In this document: one piece after another, positions 25,776-33,522 of the stretch
Position numbering within the stretch: the stretch's first letter is position 1
How the letters are laid out: each line of letters starts with the position of its first letter
NCBI RefSeq assembly: GCF_001553545.1
Contig: NZ_CP014227.1
Location: 711,501-775,500 of the forward strand
Source of the DNA: Capnocytophaga haemolytica
GTDB taxonomy: Bacteria > Bacteroidota > Bacteroidia > Flavobacteriales > Flavobacteriaceae
Direction: 5' to 3'
DNA: 64,000 nucleotides
Made by a program: the position numbers and the translations under genes
The notes under the pieces: generated by a model
Database searches by the model: none
What the model was told of the DNA's origin: nothing
What the model saw: only the letters and a program-made list of their open reading frames with translations

Positions 25776-25977
25776 ACTGTAATAACCGCAGCAGAATATT
25801 TTTCTGTTAGGGGGATGATAGGGTGAACATAGGGTTCACTCTGGGTTCACTTTTTGACTTTTTCGGTTTTTATATTGCTGCAAAAAGGCAAAACACCAAG
25901 GCATAATTCTATAAAAATAAATAACCTTAGAAATGTTAAGAAAATCCCAGATTACTAATTCATTCAAACTTTTAAAA

Positions 25978-26008
25978 ATTGAGTAATCCAAAAGTTTTTG
26001 TATTTTTG
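25978..26008 (+). promoter_or_regulatory. promoter-like site with no intact gene behind it
   Basis: ATTG (25978-25981), 19 bases, TATTTTTG (26001-26008). The first ATG (26037) opens only a 20-codon frame that ends in the GAAATGA heptads. The fragment at 26096 follows out of frame. Confidence 0.5.
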
Positions 26009-26078
26009 TAGTTTGAAAATCAATATACCAAACAATATGGATTACTCGGGTGCAAAGGTACGACTTTTTTGGAAATAC

Positions 26079-26106
26079 GAAATGAGAAATGAGAAATGAG
26101 AAATGG
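26079..26106. repeat. (GAAATGA)n heptads
   Basis: Three to four near-perfect copies of GAAATGA. The start codon of the following fragment lies within them, so repeat-number changes would shift reading frames here. Confidence 0.7.
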
Positions 26107-26536
26107 GAAGCCTTTAGAAGGGATTTTTGTCTCTAATGGTAGGGAAGTGGTGTGTACCAATGCAAAAGGATTCTACAAGATACAGGCCTACCAATGGGAT
26201 ATCCTCCTCTATTATGGGGAAAGTCCCGTGAAAGATATGAAACTTGATACCAATTGTAACCCTATCATTGAGAATACACAAATACAGAAAATTGATGTTG
26301 TGATGGAAGATTATTCAGAGAATATGTATTTTGAAAAGAATGAAATGTGTGGGATATTGTTTATCCTCAATGGAAAATTGGTAACAGATAAAGCGGTAGA
26401 GGAGACAAAACAACGCCTCCGCAACGATAAAACCTTAAAATATACCCTTCTCAATAGTCAGCAGCTCTACAAAAAGTATGGATATAGAGCTACTTATGGC
26501 TTAGAAATCTCTACCCAACCCCAAGCAGAAGGTTAG
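26096..26536 (+). pseudogene. fragment of a carboxypeptidase-regulatory-like / plug-type protein
   Basis: A 146-codon frame without signal peptide. Its start NGKPLEGIFVSNGREVVCTNAKGFYKI-like segment (shown in two halves) fits a beta-sandwich repeat of the CarboxypepD_reg or metallophosphatase N-terminal type, normally found just after a signal peptide. The second half (LNGKLVTDKAVEETKQRL, QLYKKYGYRATYGLEI) resembles a degenerate TonB plug segment. The natural N-terminus appears replaced by heptads, so I read it as a 5'-truncated remnant. It could still be translated from the promoter-like site upstream. Confidence 0.5.
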
Positions 26537-26604
26537 AAGCAATTGATGAGAAGTGAGCTTGCTACTCATTACTCATTGCTCATTACTCATTGCTCATTAC
26601 AAAC
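26528..26604. repeat. heptanucleotide element (ATTACTC/ATTGCTC)
   Basis: A left arm GATGAGA, AGTGAG is followed by CTACTC, ATTACTC, ATTGCTC, ATTACTC, ATTGCTC, ATTAC. The arms are inverted relative to each other. It ends at the stop of the transporter remnant. Confidence 0.7.
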
Positions 26605-26777
26605 CACACCCCTACAAACACCAAAGCAGTAGCAAAGGCTTGTCGTAGGCCAAAAACCCCGATGCCCATCACAAGGCTTACCACGATAGCCACTACGGGT
26701 TGGGCATAGTTGTAGATACTTACTACCGTGGGCGGTAGGCGTTGTTGCCCGAGTATCACCCATTTTCTCGTTTTCAA
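26583..26777 (-). pseudogene. C-terminal remnant of an EamA/DMT transporter
   Basis: The 64-codon frame (GQQRLPPTVVSIYNYAQPVV, then VSLVMGIGVFGLRQAFATAL and VFVGVW) is the end of a drug/metabolite transporter: the last two helices. The protein's first about 230 residues are absent. A second remnant of the same gene type lies at 30550-30741, and the shared part is about 100 bases of clearly homologous DNA. The two flank a 4 kb block with the TonB receptor and a transposase. Confidence 0.8.
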
Positions 26778-27059
26778 ATTTGCTAATTCTCTAATTTTTC
26801 TTCCTCTTTCTTTCGCCTCGAAACCCCGTTTTTAACATTTTTTGCTCTGTTGTATTATATTATGAGTCAATCACTTATATACCCTTTCTATACCAATCGT
26901 CCAAGATTCGTATAAGCTTCCTATAAGCTCTCTATAAGCTAACCCCACCCATCTTACACCCTTTTTTCATCAAAAACCCTACTTCCCCTCTTTTGAATTT
27001 CTCCGTTTCCTTCCGAACACTCCTAACAGTCTCAACACATCGCTTTTTCATCTCAAACT

Positions 27060-27224
27060 TTGCCCAAGTTTCAAACTTGGGCAATGTTGAATAAACTAAC
27101 AATTCCTCGGCTAGTGCAAGCTTGTCGCCTCCATCTCATTTTCTCATTTCCAAATTTTCTCATTTGCTAATTTTTCCCCGCCTGTGCAACTCGCACCTTT
27201 GGCAAAGTTGAATAAACTAACAAT
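27060..27224. repeat. palindrome and 18-bp direct repeats in a gene-free stretch
   Basis: The gap 26778-27353 has no gene. A 25-base perfect palindrome with a central C spans 27060-27084 (arm TTGCCCAAGTTT). GTTGAATAAACTAACAAT occurs at 27086-27103 and exactly again at 27207-27224. Small hairpins follow: CAAGGC-GTA-GCCTTG near 27240 and GAGGC-ACA-GCCTC near 27283. Loose (TCATTTTC) runs fill the rest. It looks like decayed mobile or repeat DNA. Confidence 0.7.
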
Positions 27225-27353
27225 CCCTCTGCTGGTTTACAAGGCGTAGCCTTGATTTTGTTTAAATTTTGTTTGATTTCTGAGGCACAGCCTCATTCCT
27301 CTAATACAACCTCACACCCCATTTTCTCATTCTCTCATTTTCTCATTTCCTCA

Positions 27354-29672
27354 TTACAGTCGGTTCTTCTCTTCTTCTCCCGCTCCTTGTCCTTTATACT
27401 TGCTTTGGGTGGTGTTGAAATTGTAGTTCAGTCCTACTTTAAAACTTATATTGCCGTAATTCTGAGCAGTACTATTGCTAATATACGGATTTTGTACGCG
27501 TGTGTGCTCATTGAGACCGTTATAGGGGTCAAAAGCTACAGCATACACCGTAAGCGATTGGTGGAAGAACATACGGGCTACCCCTACGACTATTCCGCTC
27601 ATATCTTTGTAGGCGTAGGCTTCTCGGTTTGAACCTTTGCTTGCATAAATAAACATCGCTAAGATTAACCAATTTTCAGTAGGGGTGATTTGGTTCATCC
27701 ATTCTACCATAAACCTACCTTTATTGGTGTAAAACACATTACTTGCAAAAGGCTTTCCGTAAGTAAGGGTAAGCTTAGGCATCCATTTGCCTATTTGGGT
27801 TTGCGCATTGAGTACGCATTTCAGTACGCTAAAATCATCGTAATTGCGAATGGTTTTCTCAACGGCATCGGGATTGATGCTTGAGAGTTGGTAATCGGAA
27901 TAGATACCTTTGTGAATATTCGAATAACTTACCGAAGCCGAAATAGGACCATAAGTAGCCAAGGCATTCCATTCATCAGTAAGCTGAGGCACAATATATG
28001 GGTTTCCACGATTGTACAAGAAAGGAGAACTATAAGTGTTGTAATCGCTGAGCTCATAAAAAGCCGGACGTTTAATTTTGCGTGCATAACTAAAGGTCAG
28101 TTGAGTTTTATCCCAAGGGAATGCGATAGAAATATTGGGTAACCAATCGCGGTAGGTCTTGCTTTTTACGGGGCTCTTTTGTCCGTTTTCGTAATAACCA
28201 AAGTCGGCGTACTCGTAACGCGTACCGAGTTTCAAATTTACCTTTTTGATAGGGTAAGAGAAGCTCACAAAACCAGCCGAGCGTGTTTCGGTATTCTTAA
28301 TATCCGAAGCCGAAAGCACATTATCGGTATAGTCCTCAGTGCGATGCAGGTCGCTTGCTTCTACGCCATAGTTTATAGCGCCCTTGCCAAGGGTTTGCAA
28401 GAAAGTAGTTTTGAGTCCCCACCAATCGGAAGCAGCATCGGAATGGGTGTGCACATTGCGAGAGGTAGCGGTGAGAAGGTTGCGCTCCACAATATCGGAA
28501 GTGTTATCGGAACGCTGACCGATATAATCTACATCGGTTTGCAGTTTCAGTTTGTCGGTAAGTTTACCTTCGTAATAAGCATTAATGCTTAACTTTTTAT
28601 CTTGGCTAAAGCGGTCGTATTCATTGAGCCCTTTGGCGGTAAGGAGGTTATTTTTGAAGGTAGCAGTCTCTTGGGTGCTAAACCGATGTCCGCTAAAAGG
28701 CTCTAAACTTCCTCTCACACTTGCGCCTATGGAGTGTTTGTCGGAAATCTCGTGAGCTACCCCTATTTTAGCATTTATTCCTTTGGCATTACTCCTGTTA
28801 GTTTCGTTGCTTGTCACGCGCCAATCATTACTTTGGGTATGTACTTGCAAATCCTGATAGAGGTCGGCATTTTTCTTGTTGAAGTTGTTGAAGTTGCCAA
28901 TGGTAGTAAACCAGTCGGTTTTGCCTTTGCGGTAGTTGAGACTAAGCCAAGTAGTTATTAAGGCTCCTTTTTTTAACACATAATTTTCATTTTCAACCGA
29001 CCCGCTCAGTCCATCGCCTTGTTTCTTTTTCAGTTTGATATAGATTACCGCACCCACCGTATTGTCGTGTTCTGCACCAGGTTGGGTTTCCAGCTCTATG
29101 CTCTCAATATCTTTGGGCGATAACTGATTCACCTCATCTAAATTGCGCACCCTGCGGTTATCGATATAGAAGATAGGATTGCCTTTGCCAAACACCTCAT
29201 AACCTCCACCGGTATAGGAAGTGCTCACCCCAGGCAAGAAGTTGATAAGCATTTCGGCTTTGGGTAGGTTCTGCAAGGTCGATTGCGCCACATTGGTACT
29301 GATGCGCGTACCCTTTTGTTCTAATATCGGGCGATGAGCTGTTAGCACGACTTCTCCTAACTGATTGGTAGCAGGAGTCAAAACAATGGTGCCCAAGTTG
29401 CTCCCCGAGGGCGTGAATACCACCGTTTGATATTCCAAATGCGTAATTTTGATAACCACCTTTTTACCCTCAGCGGCATTGGGTAGTTCAAAAACACCTC
29501 GCTGATTGCTTATTGCCCCTTTTACGAGGGTAGAGTCCGGGAGGGTCATTAGGAGTACATTGGCAGTACTCACAGGCTTTTTTTCAGTATTCAACAAGGT
29601 TCCTTTAAAAGAAGATTGTGCAAAGCCATTGGCGGTTACTGCTAAAAGCAGTGATAGAATAATCTTTCTCAT
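27354..29672 (-). CDS. TonB-dependent receptor, OMP_b-brl_3 type
   Basis: An outer-membrane receptor of 772 residues. A signal peptide (MRKIILSLLLAVTANGFAQ) leads into a CarboxypepD_reg-like domain (about 21-105), a plug domain (about 110-215, with SPKDIESIELETQPGAEHD) and a beta barrel of the outer-membrane-beta-barrel family 3. This group often takes up metals, peptides or siderophores. No SusD partner or substrate-processing gene is adjacent, so the ligand is unknown. The gene is bracketed by transporter remnants. An IS5-type transposase stands divergently at its promoter. Confidence 0.9.
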   Translation of the reverse strand: MRKIILSLLLAVTANGFAQSSFKGTLLNTEKKPVSTANVLLMTLPDSTLVKGAISNQRGVFELPNAAEGKKVVIKITHLEYQTVVFTPSGSNLGTIVLTPATNQLGEVVLTAHRPILEQKGTRISTNVAQSTLQNLPKAEMLINFLPGVSTSYTGGGYEVFGKGNPIFYIDNRRVRNLDEVNQLSPKDIESIELETQPGAEHDNTVGAVIYIKLKKKQGDGLSGSVENENYVLKKGALITTWLSLNYRKGKTDWFTTIGNFNNFNKKNADLYQDLQVHTQSNDWRVTSNETNRSNAKGINAKIGVAHEISDKHSIGASVRGSLEPFSGHRFSTQETATFKNNLLTAKGLNEYDRFSQDKKLSINAYYEGKLTDKLKLQTDVDYIGQRSDNTSDIVERNLLTATSRNVHTHSDAASDWWGLKTTFLQTLGKGAINYGVEASDLHRTEDYTDNVLSASDIKNTETRSAGFVSFSYPIKKVNLKLGTRYEYADFGYYENGQKSPVKSKTYRDWLPNISIAFPWDKTQLTFSYARKIKRPAFYELSDYNTYSSPFLYNRGNPYIVPQLTDEWNALATYGPISASVSYSNIHKGIYSDYQLSSINPDAVEKTIRNYDDFSVLKCVLNAQTQIGKWMPKLTLTYGKPFASNVFYTNKGRFMVEWMNQITPTENWLILAMFIYASKGSNREAYAYKDMSGIVVGVARMFFHQSLTVYAVAFDPYNGLNEHTRVQNPYISNSTAQNYGNISFKVGLNYNFNTTQSKYKGQGAGEEEKNRL

Positions 29673-29722
29673 TGTTTGTATGGTTTTTGGTTACTAAATG
29701 TAAACTAATTAATTTCACGGTG

Positions 29723-29730
29723 CAAAGATA
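29723..29730 (-). promoter_or_regulatory. -7 promoter box of the TonB receptor
   Basis: TATCTTTG on the minus strand. At the -33 distance (about 29750) lies DNA belonging to the transposase reading frame, so the upstream promoter half is either missing or supplied by the IS. Confidence 0.55.
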
Positions 29731-29813
29731 CAATAAATAATTGGATTATTCCTTTTTTAAGTGTAGGAAAAAGAGGATTTAAAAGTAATTTTGATTTAGC
29801 TTCAATATTTTTA

Positions 29814-30512
29814 TTGATTCTCAAGAGATTAAAAACAGGGGTGCAATGGAGAGAACTTCCAATTGAGAGCTATTTTGAAAAAGGAGAAATCTCTTGGCAA
29901 AATGTCTATTACTACTTCAATAAATGGAGTAAAGATGGTAGCTTTCAGCGAGTATGGTTGAATCTATTAAGCAAGAAGAAAAGAAAATTAGATATGTCTT
30001 GCGTTCAATTGGATGGTAGTCATACACGTTGTCGCCAAAAAGGAGAATCTGCAGGTTATCAAGCAAGAAAAAAAGCCGTAACCACAAATAGTATTTTTTT
30101 GTGTGATAATAAAGGGCAAATGATAGCAATGGGAAGCCCTAAAGCAGGAAATCACAATGACTTATACGAAATAGAAGAAGTACTAAAAGAAATCTTAGCT
30201 TTATTAGAAGAAGCAGGAATAGAACATAAAGGTCTGTTTCTCAATGCTGACGCAGGATTTGATAGTAAGTCTCTTAGAGAGTTTTTAGAAAGCAAAGAAA
30301 TTATAGCAAATATTAAACCTAATCCCCGAAATGGAGAGCAACCAGATGTTTATTTTGATGAAGAATTGTACAAAAATAGGTTTAAGATCGAACAAGCAAA
30401 TGGTTGGCTTGACGGATATAAAGGTTTGATAATGAGATATGAGTATCTTGATGTGACTTGGATTGGAATGCTCCTATTAGGGTTTATCTCCAAGTTCCTC
30501 AAAAAAGTTTAA
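29814..30512 (+). CDS. IS5-family transposase, N-terminus damaged
   Basis: A DDE transposase: D67 in QLDGSHT, D146 in NADAGFD and E193 in RFKIEQANGW, counted from the TTG at 29814. Similarity does not start there. In the same frame from about 29736 the DNA reads NNWIIPFLSVGKRGFKSNFD, the usual N-terminal segment of this family, but there is no ATG before the stop codon at 29706. So the IS is 5'-truncated: start codon and left terminal repeat are lost at the receptor promoter. I could not identify terminal inverted repeats. All catalytic residues are intact. Expression is doubtful. Confidence 0.8.
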   Translation: MILKRLKTGVQWRELPIESYFEKGEISWQNVYYYFNKWSKDGSFQRVWLNLLSKKKRKLDMSCVQLDGSHTRCRQKGESAGYQARKKAVTTNSIFLCDNKGQMIAMGSPKAGNHNDLYEIEEVLKEILALLEEAGIEHKGLFLNADAGFDSKSLREFLESKEIIANIKPNPRNGEQPDVYFDEELYKNRFKIEQANGWLDGYKGLIMRYEYLDVTWIGMLLLGFISKFLKKV

Positions 30513-30549
30513 ACACGTTTAATGCTTGATTTGTTTATCAGATAGTTCA

Positions 30550-30741
30550 TCAAACAGTATTTTCTTCTTTATTTCTTACCATAAACCACACCCCTACAAA
30601 CACCAAAGCAGTGGCAAAGGCTTGTCGCAGTCCAAAAACGCCGATACCCATCGCAAGGCTTACTATTATTGCCATCAGCCCCCAGAGCACCGAAGCCGAG
30701 AGCATACACACGTGCCCAATGCTTGATCTGTCTTTTAACAT
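30550..30741 (-). pseudogene. DMT transporter with its middle deleted
   Basis: The 63-codon frame joins a normal EamA/DMT N-terminus (MLKDRSSIGHVCMLSASVLW, GLMA) directly to the C-terminal helices (IIVSLAMGIGVFGLRQAFAT). About 230 residues are missing between. The join lies at GATGGCA-ATAATA, where both halves share a GGCnAT-like word, consistent with a deletion at microhomology. Not functional as a transporter. It pairs with the remnant at 26583-26777. Confidence 0.8.
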
Positions 30742-30746
30742 CTTAA

Positions 30747-30833
30747 TTAATGAGCAGAGAGCAGAGAGTAAATTGCTAACGCGCCGAACTCATTACTCAT
30801 TACTCGCTACTCATTACTCTCTGCTCTTTTTTT
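30747..30833. repeat. inverted heptanucleotide element with core (copy A)
   Basis: Left arm of AATGAGC/AGAGAGC words (30747-30769), core AAATTGCTAACGCGCCG (30770-30786), right arm of ACTCATT/ACTCTCT words (30787-30826). GAGCAGAGAG (30752-30761) pairs perfectly with CTCTCTGCTC (30817-30826), followed by seven T, so it could also terminate + strand transcripts. The copy at 59001-59075 has the same core in reverse. Confidence 0.85.
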
Positions 30834-30843
30834 GGCTGCCGTC

Positions 30844-31653
30844 CTACGGCTCTTTTACCACTTTTACCAAACCATTGCGCTCAAAATCATCGGTAGCGTT
30901 GCCCTTGTAGTGCAGTTCGAAAACACCTTTGGCAGTGCCTTTGAGGCTTTTTTCAACTGTAAGGTGCAGACTGCCCACGCCTCCTGCATTGACCACTGCA
31001 TTTTGTACAATGAGGTCGTACGCCTTGAGTTTTGCCACGCCCTTAGTACTGAAATTGAGATTTTCAACTGCCCCACTGAGTTTTAGGTTCATCACCGAGC
31101 GCACTTCTAAGTCTAAGTCCTTGCAATCTACGCGCAGTTTGCCATTGGTAACCCCCAAGCGCAGGGCGAGCTTCTCGGCACGGATATTCAGGTCGAACTC
31201 CGATACCCCTTTTGTGGTAATGGCACATTGCCCCAGCTGCAAGGTACCCTCATTGCTGAGCTTTACAAAGGTCTTTACCTCTACGCTTTCCACGCCCTGC
31301 ATCGGCAGCCTCACCTGTACGCCTCCTGTGGGCACGAAGCTCACGCCTTTCTTATTCTCTAAGTAGATGCGCAACACCCCGCCACTCACTTCGGTCTTCA
31401 CTGAGGACAATGCCTCGCTGTCGGCTTCTAAGGTTATTCTGCCCTGCGGCTCACCCGTGAGCACTGCATTGAGGCTGGCGTCATCGAGCACTATCTTAGT
31501 GTAATGAGCTACTTCCACGGTGCGCTTCTCGCGTGTGTTTGTCGCCTTTGTAGCCTTAGTGGTGGTCTTCGTAGTTTTAGTGGTCTTCGTCTGTGCCTGC
31601 CCTATGCCTACGCATAGCAGCAATGCGATCAATGTGTACATATACTTCATCAT
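30844..31653 (-). CDS. head GIN (DUF2807) domain protein, second of two
   Basis: A 269-residue exported protein. A signal peptide (MKYMYTLIALLLCVGIGQA) is followed by a low-complexity Thr/Lys/Ala linker (about 22-44, TKTTKTTKTT repeats). Then comes the DUF2807 putative auto-transporter adhesin head domain of right-handed beta-helix type (VEVAHYTKIVLDDAS, GGVQVRLPMQGVESVEVK). Probably periplasmic or surface exposed, function unknown. It is a paralogue of the gene just upstream (31664-32437), 10 bases apart, so both come from one tandem duplication and one transcript. Confidence 0.82.
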   Translation of the reverse strand: MMKYMYTLIALLLCVGIGQAQTKTTKTTKTTTKATKATNTREKRTVEVAHYTKIVLDDASLNAVLTGEPQGRITLEADSEALSSVKTEVSGGVLRIYLENKKGVSFVPTGGVQVRLPMQGVESVEVKTFVKLSNEGTLQLGQCAITTKGVSEFDLNIRAEKLALRLGVTNGKLRVDCKDLDLEVRSVMNLKLSGAVENLNFSTKGVAKLKAYDLIVQNAVVNAGGVGSLHLTVEKSLKGTAKGVFELHYKGNATDDFERNGLVKVVKEP

Positions 31654-31663
31654 TCTCTGTTAT

Positions 31664-32437
31664 TTATTTTTCTCTAATTACTACTGCTTTTGAACCATCG
31701 GTTTGTAGCAGATTTGTTGCCTCACCCCTGAGGTGCACCTCCATAATGCCACTTACCTTGCCTTTGATTTCGTCCTCTACGTTAAGGTAAATCTTACCAA
31801 TACCGCTGGCATCGAGGGTCGCCTTTTCAACGCGAAGGTCATAAGCCTTGAGGTCGGAGCCTGTTTTAAGTGTCAACTCATCTGTGCGACCACTGATTTG
31901 AAAATCCCTTGCTATGGTCATTTCCAACGTAAGACGATGGCAACGCACATTCACTTTACCCTTTGCGACAGTGTATTTCAGTGTCAAATCCTCGCCGTCG
32001 AGGTCTAAGTTCGTTGAGGAAGTGTTATCGAGCAAGAGCTTGCAATTATCCAATCGCAGTACGCCCTCAGAGCTCAGAGTGATAAACCCTTTCGTGGCTA
32101 CCTCTTCAACGTTGCGCATTGGTATTTTTACCTTGATACCGCCCGTTTCTATCATACTCACGGCTCTGCCATCATCGAGGAATACGCGGAGCACACCGTC
32201 CTTCACTTGTGTTTTTATGATGGGGTGCATCGCATCGTCGGCATCTACGGTAATCTTGTTGTTTGTGCCGTCTACCAGCACTATCTTGATACTGCTATCG
32301 TCCAACAACAGTTTTTCATAACGCGGCACCTCCACTGTGCGCACGCTTCTCTTGCCCGATGGGCGCAATACGTCCTGTGCCTGCATAAGTGCAATACTCG
32401 CAAGCAATACTGTAAAAGTTAAAATATATCTCTTCAT
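31664..32437 (-). CDS. head GIN (DUF2807) domain protein, first of two
   Basis: A 257-residue exported protein with signal peptide MKRYILTFTVLLASIALMQA. It has the same DUF2807 beta-solenoid as its neighbour: VEVPRYEKLLLDDSSIKIVL, GGIKVKIPMRNVEEVATKG and a final FQISGRTDELTLKTGSDLKA-type turn. It lacks the Thr/Lys linker of the paralogue. It lies 10 bases after the DinB gene. The three are read in the same direction, probably from the promoter at 32943. Confidence 0.82.
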   Translation of the reverse strand: MKRYILTFTVLLASIALMQAQDVLRPSGKRSVRTVEVPRYEKLLLDDSSIKIVLVDGTNNKITVDADDAMHPIIKTQVKDGVLRVFLDDGRAVSMIETGGIKVKIPMRNVEEVATKGFITLSSEGVLRLDNCKLLLDNTSSTNLDLDGEDLTLKYTVAKGKVNVRCHRLTLEMTIARDFQISGRTDELTLKTGSDLKAYDLRVEKATLDASGIGKIYLNVEDEIKGKVSGIMEVHLRGEATNLLQTDGSKAVVIREK

Positions 32438-32447
32438 AGCACTTTTT

Positions 32448-32918
32448 TTAATGATTAATAGCGTTTTTCAATGCCAGCACGCTGCCCAGATGTACCCCTT
32501 CGTGCGAGATGTTAAAGTAGATCGCCTCATCAATGCTATCCAGCTCGTAGCCAATCCCCGTAACATAGTGATTGTAGTGGGTGAAAATGCCCTTGTGATA
32601 GTCCTCTTCAAGCCGATCAACTGTGGATAGCATTAAGCCTCGAAGCTCCTCTATCTCAGCCGTTGTGGGGATATGCCCATCGGGGACAGAACCTTTGCAA
32701 TAGGCAGCCCGAAACGCCTCACTGATATAGAGCGGCAAATCGCTATTGCCATAACAATACGCCTGCTGAGTTACTATGCAGTGGGCGATATTCCACAGGA
32801 TATTGTTCTTAAACCCCTTGGGAATAGCAGCCAACTGCTCAGGGGTAAAGCTATCGAGCAACAAGAGTTGTCGCTCCCGTAGCTTGCGGTACAAGGTGAA
32901 AACTTCTTTGGTTATCAT
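32448..32918 (-). CDS. DinB-like metal-binding four-helix protein
   Basis: A 156-residue cytoplasmic protein of the DinB/YfiT superfamily. It opens with LYRKLRERQLLLLDSFTPEQL, followed by NILWNIAHCIVTQQAYCYG and a final YFNISHEGVHLGSVLALKN. The three histidines expected to bind a metal (in NIAHC, HEG and GVHLG) are present. Members include bacillithiol transferases and hydrolases. The actual reaction here is unknown. First gene of a probable operon with the two DUF2807 genes, an unexplained pairing. Confidence 0.82.
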   Translation of the reverse strand: MITKEVFTLYRKLRERQLLLLDSFTPEQLAAIPKGFKNNILWNIAHCIVTQQAYCYGNSDLPLYISEAFRAAYCKGSVPDGHIPTTAEIEELRGLMLSTVDRLEEDYHKGIFTHYNHYVTGIGYELDSIDEAIYFNISHEGVHLGSVLALKNAINH

Positions 32919-32942
32919 TGTTATTGTTATTGAATTTTAATG

Positions 32943-32992
32943 CAAAGGTACTACTTTTTAATGGATAATGGATAATTTACAATGAATAATTT
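32943..32992 (-). promoter_or_regulatory. promoter box with adjoining heptads ahead of DinB
   Basis: TACCTTTG on the minus strand at 32943-32950. Upstream, where the -33 box should be, period-7 words run ATGGATA, ATGGATA, ATTTACA, ATGAATA (about 32960-32992). Confidence 0.55.
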
Positions 32993-33073
32993 TACTTGTG
33001 TATTTATAACACATCTATTACCAAAGGGTATGTTTCGTACTTTGATTTTGCCCCGTCATATAAGTAGACATTG

Positions 33074-33466
33074 CTATACTCTGAATATACTCCCTATCTT
33101 ATATTGAAATATATACTCCTTCCCAATTTCTAAGTTATTTATGTGTTTATCTTCTCGTAGAAAAGAAGTTCTAAACAGCACTTCATTGCCTAAATCAAGT
33201 GTGATATACCACTTGTTATCAATCACTTTCTTTTTATTAACTACTGCTTTTAGTCTATATTTATAAGTTCCACTTTCTATCTCCTTTTGTGCTAATGGAA
33301 GCCCCAATACCATAGACACTTCCACTTCATCGCCTAAGTCCACATCAAAACTCAATTGCCAATGTGTAGGGAGCTCTCTACTATTTTCTAAAGTAATCAC
33401 CATAGGAGCATTTTCCTTTTTGCCTTCAAGTTGGGTAATCCTACCATACAAACAATTATCTTCCAT
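33074..33466 (-). CDS. hypothetical protein, beta-rich
   Basis: No family recognised. The 130-residue protein (MEDNCLYGRITQLEGKKENA) has no signal peptide and alternates short beta strands (HWQLSFDVDLGDEVEVSM, KWYITLDLGNEVLF), suggesting an OB- or SH3-like barrel. GC content is visibly lower than that of its neighbours, which suggests recent acquisition. It sits alone between DinB and DUF5682 with about 150 bases on the DinB side. No promoter found. Confidence 0.5.
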   Translation of the reverse strand: MEDNCLYGRITQLEGKKENAPMVITLENSRELPTHWQLSFDVDLGDEVEVSMVLGLPLAQKEIESGTYKYRLKAVVNKKKVIDNKWYITLDLGNEVLFRTSFLREDKHINNLEIGKEYIFQYKIGSIFRV

Positions 33467-33522
33467 CTATCTCCTTTTTTAATCCTTATTCCCTATTCAC
33501 TAACTCGCCCCTGTCGTACGGG

